Assembly (NCBI RefSeq): GCF_003259845.1
Contig: NZ_QLMJ01000001.1
Location: 558,001 to 622,000, forward strand
Direction: 5' to 3'
Length of the DNA stretch: 64,000 bases
Source: Actinoplanes lutulentus
GTDB lineage: Bacteria; Actinomycetota; Actinomycetes; Mycobacteriales; Micromonosporaceae
Below, piece after piece: positions 60,828 through 64,000 of this stretch. The stretch's first letter is position 1; the number at the start of each line of letters is the position of its first letter. Position numbers and translations under genes: made by a program. The notes beneath the pieces were generated by a model. The model was not told the DNA's origin, ran no database searches, and saw nothing but the letters and a program-made list of their open reading frames with translations.

Positions 60828-60853
60828 GCGGGGCAGCCCGGAGGCCGCCCCGC
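60828..60853 (-). terminator. small hairpin between WxL-like and DUF916 genes
   Basis: A 7-bp GC stem (60828-60834 with 60847-60853) lies 7 bp after the stop of the leftward gene. It may only attenuate rather than stop transcription, as the genes appear to form one unit. Confidence 0.4.
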
Positions 60854-60859
60854 GGAACA

Positions 60860-62419
60860 TCAGATGGCGGTGATGGTGAGGGTCGCGGTGTAGGTGCCGG
60901 CCACGGTCGTGGTCGGGACCTGCAGCGAGACGTCGGCGTTCACGTGAGCCGTGCCCACGCCCGCGCCGGCACCGGCGGTGGCGAGGGTCCGGCTGCTGGC
61001 GAGGCCACGGCCGGACGGCGCGGACGCGCCGGGCGCGATCGCGTCGGCCGGGTCGACCTTGGCGCCCGCGGTGACGGACTGCGACGGCGACTTGTCGAGA
61101 ACCTTCGGCGACCAGCCGAGGTTCGCGGCGTTGATGCCGTGGCTGGAGCCGTCGCTGAAGTCGGAGACCTGGCCGGAGACGTTCCAGCCGAAGTTGCCGG
61201 CCCGCAGGTCGGTGACGGTCAGGGCGTTGAGGGTGCCGCCGGTGGTGAGCTTGGAGGCGTCGGTGGCGAGCTGCGGGGTGGGCAGCACGACCGGGTTGTT
61301 GTTCTCGACGCTGATCGTGAGCGCGCCGCTCTCCACGGTGGTGGAGATGGTCTGCGAGCCGCTCGCGCCCTTGAACGGGGTGACCGTCAGGGACACGTTT
61401 GCCGACTCGGAGCCGGCGTACTGTGCGGCGCTGGCAGGCACGAAGCGGGCGGTCAGCGAGTGGTCGCCCGCGTCGAGGCTGCTCGTGGTGAAGGTGGCCG
61501 AGCCACCAGCGACGGTCACCGGGGCGCCGATGTTCTTGCCACCGTCGGTGAACTGGATCTTGCCGGCCGCGGTGGACGGGCTGACCGTGGCGGTCAGGGT
61601 GACGTCCTTGTATTGCTCGGCCGAACCCTGCGGGTTGACGACCAGGGCAGTCGTGGTGGTCTGCGCCTCGGCGGCCTCGACCTTGACGGTGGCGGCCGTC
61701 GAGGTGGAGCCGCTGACGCCGGCCTTGGTGCTGCTGAACACCGCGGTGATCGGGTGGTCACCGGCGGCCAGGGCCGCGGTGGTCAGCTCGGCGACGCCGC
61801 CGTTCACAGCGACCGCGTCACCGAGGTTGGCCGCGCCGTCCTTGAACTGGACGGTGCCGGTCGCGGTGGCCGGCGCGACGGTCGCCTTGAGGGTGACCGG
61901 GGTGCCGGCGGTGACCGTGCCGGACGGGCTGACCGTCAGGCTGGTGGTCGACGACTCGGACTGGTTCGGGTCGGCGGTCTGCCACGCGGTGGGCGAGGTG
62001 AACCAGAACGAACCGCTGAAGGTGGAGAACACCTCCAGGGAGAAGTTGTCCACGCAGCTGACGACCAGGTCGTACTTGCCCGCCACGAGCGTGGTGCCGA
62101 TCTCGGCCGCGGCGTCGACGAAGCTCAGGCCGAGCTGGACCGGGAACCCCGCGGTGGTGGAGAAGTTCGGGTCCTGGGTCGGGGTGATGATGAAGCCGTC
62201 CTGGAAGCCGTTCGGGCCGTACAGCTTGGCCAGGTAGGCGTTCGACTCGGCGGCGCATCCGGCCGAGGTGACGACCTTCGGCGCGACCAGGTCGGAACCG
62301 GTCGCCGAGTCAGCGGTCCAGGTGCCGTCCGGGACGGCGGCCTGGGCGGCCGGTGAGCAGATGACGACCGCGGCGGTAGCGGCCAGCGCGGCACCGGCGG
62401 CGTAGGTCTTGATCTTCAT
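60860..62419 (-). CDS. secreted Ig-repeat protein with WxL-like C-terminal domain
   Basis: A 519-residue exported protein. It has a signal peptide (about 1-28), then the shared Cys module (TSAGCAAESNAYLAKLYGPN to SCVDNFSLEVFSTFSGSFWF), then two Big_3_5-type Ig repeats (TSLTVSPSGTVTAGTPVTLK; TALVVNPQGSAEQYKDVTLT). The C-terminus from about 350 is WxL-like: SGALTISVENNNPVVLPTPQ, TVTDLRAGNFGWNVSGQVSD, VPTTTVAGTYTATLTITAI. It has no membrane anchor, so wall retention would be through the WxL-like domain and the DUF916 protein. ATG 62419. Confidence 0.87.
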   Translation of the reverse strand: MKIKTYAAGAALAATAAVVICSPAAQAAVPDGTWTADSATGSDLVAPKVVTSAGCAAESNAYLAKLYGPNGFQDGFIITPTQDPNFSTTAGFPVQLGLSFVDAAAEIGTTLVAGKYDLVVSCVDNFSLEVFSTFSGSFWFTSPTAWQTADPNQSESSTTSLTVSPSGTVTAGTPVTLKATVAPATATGTVQFKDGAANLGDAVAVNGGVAELTTAALAAGDHPITAVFSSTKAGVSGSTSTAATVKVEAAEAQTTTTALVVNPQGSAEQYKDVTLTATVSPSTAAGKIQFTDGGKNIGAPVTVAGGSATFTTSSLDAGDHSLTARFVPASAAQYAGSESANVSLTVTPFKGASGSQTISTTVESGALTISVENNNPVVLPTPQLATDASKLTTGGTLNALTVTDLRAGNFGWNVSGQVSDFSDGSSHGINAANLGWSPKVLDKSPSQSVTAGAKVDPADAIAPGASAPSGRGLASSRTLATAGAGAGVGTAHVNADVSLQVPTTTVAGTYTATLTITAI

Positions 62420-62440
62420 GGGATCTGTCTCGCCTTCTGG

Positions 62441-63418
62441 TTACGGGGTCCGCAGGGAGGTGTCGCCACACGAGTTGTGCGGCGCGAAGCCGTACTTCTT
62501 GACCGTGTTGGCGTTGGTGCAGACCTTCGACGTCGGGCCGACGAAGACCTCGGCGTACGGCGCGGTGGTGAGCTTGCCGGTCGGCACCACGTTGTAGACG
62601 TCGCGCGACATGGTGGAGGCGGTGTTCAGGATGGTCGGCGCGATGCCGTCGAGCTGGCCGAGCACGGTCTTGCCATGCACGTCGGCGACCACGTTGGTGG
62701 TCTGCGCCAGGTACATCGCGATCGAGTACGGCGCCACCTGCTTGGCGTCGCTCAGCAGCGTGCCGTTGTTCTCCTGCAGCGCCTTGCCGGTGGAGTCGGT
62801 CTCGCCGATGCAGGTGTGGCCGGCGGTGCTGGTGAAGTTCGCGGCGTCGGTGAAGCCCAGCGACTTGAGGAAGAAGCTGCGGGTGCCCGAGCCGTACTGC
62901 GGCAGCAGCGGCTTGTAGTTGGCGCCGGCCGCGCAGTTGTAGATGGTGGTCAGGTTCGCCTTGGTCAGCTTGCGGGAGATCGAGCTGTCCGAACGGACCG
63001 CGTAGGTGACCGCGTCGACGGCGAACGGTACGTAGGTGAGGTTCTTACCCGCGTACGAAGAGGCGTTGTTGCTGGAGGAGCGCGCGAAGTCGAGGCAGCC
63101 GTTGTTCGCGTCGATCGACGCGACCAGGGCGGTCACACCGGCACCGGAACCGGCGGGCCGGTTGATGGTGCAGCCTTCCTTCGGCGTGATGGTGGCAGAA
63201 CCGAACGCGTCGTAGGAGCCGATCAGCTTGCTGCCGTCGGTGCCGAGGACGACGTCGGACAGCCCGTTCATGACGCCCTCGGTGGTGTCCGAGCCGACGC
63301 CGGCGAGCTGACGGTAGGTGGGCGTGCCCGCGGGGTCGGCCTGAGCCGGCGAGCCGGCCACGACAAGCGCCGCGACCAACCCGGCCCCGACTGCTGCCAG
63401 GATCCGTTTGTTTCGCAC
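62441..63418 (-). CDS. pstS: PstS-family phosphate-binding protein
   Basis: A 325-residue secreted binding protein. It has a signal peptide (NKRILAAVGAGLVAALVVAG, cleavage after AQA), then AGVGSDTTEGVMNGLSD (the phosphate loop with Ser-Asp-Thr-Thr), RPAGSGAGVTALVASID, LDFARSSSNN, TYVPFAVDAVTYAVR, and YGSGTRSFFLKSLGF. There is no lipobox Cys. GTG 63418 has AAGGA 9 bp upstream; the longer frame is a shadow through the terminator. It is separated from the upstream anchored homologue by a strong hairpin. Confidence 0.87.
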   Translation of the reverse strand: MRNKRILAAVGAGLVAALVVAGSPAQADPAGTPTYRQLAGVGSDTTEGVMNGLSDVVLGTDGSKLIGSYDAFGSATITPKEGCTINRPAGSGAGVTALVASIDANNGCLDFARSSSNNASSYAGKNLTYVPFAVDAVTYAVRSDSSISRKLTKANLTTIYNCAAGANYKPLLPQYGSGTRSFFLKSLGFTDAANFTSTAGHTCIGETDSTGKALQENNGTLLSDAKQVAPYSIAMYLAQTTNVVADVHGKTVLGQLDGIAPTILNTASTMSRDVYNVVPTGKLTTAPYAEVFVGPTSKVCTNANTVKKYGFAPHNSCGDTSLRTP

Positions 63419-63501
63419 TGCGGCTATCCTTTTCTCTGCGATTGCCGGCCGGACTGGCGTCCGGCCGCCGAGGTGCGGCGGCTCGTTACCGCAGCACCCA
63501 G

Positions 63502-63533
63502 CCGTGGCCAGGAGTGACCGCTCCTGGCCACGG
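63502..63533 (-). terminator. perfect 13-bp-stem hairpin
   Basis: Arms 63502-63514 and 63521-63533 pair perfectly around a 6-nt loop, 7 bp beyond the stop of the leftward gene ending at 63541. It separates that gene from pstS. Confidence 0.8.
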
Positions 63534-63540
63534 ACGTTTC

Positions 63541-64000
63541 TCATCGCCCGGTTCTCGCGCTGCGAGATCGGGAGATCCTGAGCAGGATCGGTCCCGCCAG
63601 GGCGGCCACCGCGCCGACGACGATCGCGGCGACCAGGCCGTACCGCAGGTTGCCGAGCGGGCTGGCAGGGGTGATCCGGGTTTCGGCGACCGGGACGGCA
63701 GAGCCGTGACCAGCCGGTTTCGGGGTGGGCACCGCGGCGACCGGCCGGGAGCCGGCTGCCGGAGTGGTGGCAGCGGCAGTCGTCGGGGCCGGCGATGTCA
63801 CGGTGGCCGGCGACGTCGTGGACACGATGCCCGCGCTGGTTGTGGTGGTGGTGGCCGGCCTGGGGGTCGTCGCGGTGGTCCGCGACGGTGTCGGGGATGC
63901 GGACGGCAGCGGCACACCGGCCGTCCTGTCGAGGGTCGCCGCCACCTCACGGGTTTTCGCGCGCAGGCTGTCGGGCAGCGGCGCATATCCGAACGGCAGG
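63541..64000 (-). CDS. C-terminal part of a membrane-anchored PstS-like protein (5' end beyond window)
   Basis: The visible reading frame enters at the right edge with PFGYAPLPDSLRAKTREVA, the usual end of a PstS-type phosphate-binding domain (GYAPLP). A Thr/Pro/Ala-rich stalk of about 80 residues and a membrane helix (YGLVAAIVVGAVAALAGPIL) follow, with an RISRSRSARTGR tail. The frame is open to the edge, so the internal GTG at 63945 is not the start. It suggests a wall-spanning phosphate receptor next to free PstS. Confidence 0.75.
   Translation of the reverse strand, partial: LPFGYAPLPDSLRAKTREVAATLDRTAGVPLPSASPTPSRTTATTPRPATTTTTSAGIVSTTSPATVTSPAPTTAAATTPAAGSRPVAAVPTPKPAGHGSAVPVAETRITPASPLGNLRYGLVAAIVVGAVAALAGPILLRISRSRSARTGR

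Noticed and set aside
63541-63945. Independent 134-aa ORF starting at 63945
   Set aside because: The frame continues upstream to the window edge with PstS-like residues, so this is the tail of a longer gene.

Overview
The window is high-GC actinobacterial DNA with many GTG and TTG starts and frequent 4-bp ATGA/GTGA gene overlaps. It carries a SARP-type regulator, an F420-type LLM oxidoreductase, type VII secretion substrates, a lycopene cyclase and many secreted hydrolases. Together these suggest a filamentous Micromonosporaceae-like organism (Actinoplanes or a relative). That is inference; no marker gene is present. No tRNA, rRNA, CRISPR array or complete insertion sequence was recognised.

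Layout. 1-2436: K+ uptake pair (TrkA/TrkH) and a DUF1772 membrane protein. 2592-5282: pectate lyase, a split-barrel flavin-type protein, a decayed NACHT-like gene start and a DUF5947 protein. 5239-8190: tctCBA tripartite transporter. 8241-13796: secreted peptidases (S15, M28), a LamG-like lectin, a patatin lipase and a small GNAT. 13797-14337: repeat-rich noncoding DNA. 15366-21822: a tightly overlapped operon of surface protein, PIG-L deacetylase, processive GT2, exosortase/archaeosortase fused to ATP-grasp, UDP-GlcNAc 2-epimerase and HAD phosphatase. 22052-32968: divergent from it, one 3638-aa PKS/NRPS hybrid. 32949-35608: a DUF4041/T5orf172 gene and a HIRAN gene.

35749-43253: CAP protein, subtilase, YhhN, two esterases, then AKR + LLM oxidoreductase controlled by a divergent TetR with twin operators. 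43240-46025: a type VII-secreted polymorphic toxin/immunity cassette; a fragment of a toxin paralogue lies 4 kb away between short inverted repeats. 46091-51496: lycopene cyclase, GT-like protein, XRE regulator, small membrane protein, GNAT and nucleotide-sugar epimerase. 51527-56671: a 995-aa NTPase-SARP regulator, an unknown 230-aa protein and a lipase. 56729-64000: phosphate-uptake proteins (PstB, PstS, an anchored PstS-like protein) mixed with a WxL/DUF916-like surface system and a sortase homologue lacking both catalytic residues.

The strongest candidates for undescribed biology are three. First, the one-gene lipopeptide synthase ordered FAAL-ACP-KS-AT(dead)-KR-ACP-C-A-PCP-C-AAR, with an apparent acyl-ACP-reductase-like release domain. 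Second, the exosortase/ATP-grasp fusion operon with its own candidate substrate and glycan genes. Third, the Pst/WxL-like/pseudo-sortase cluster.
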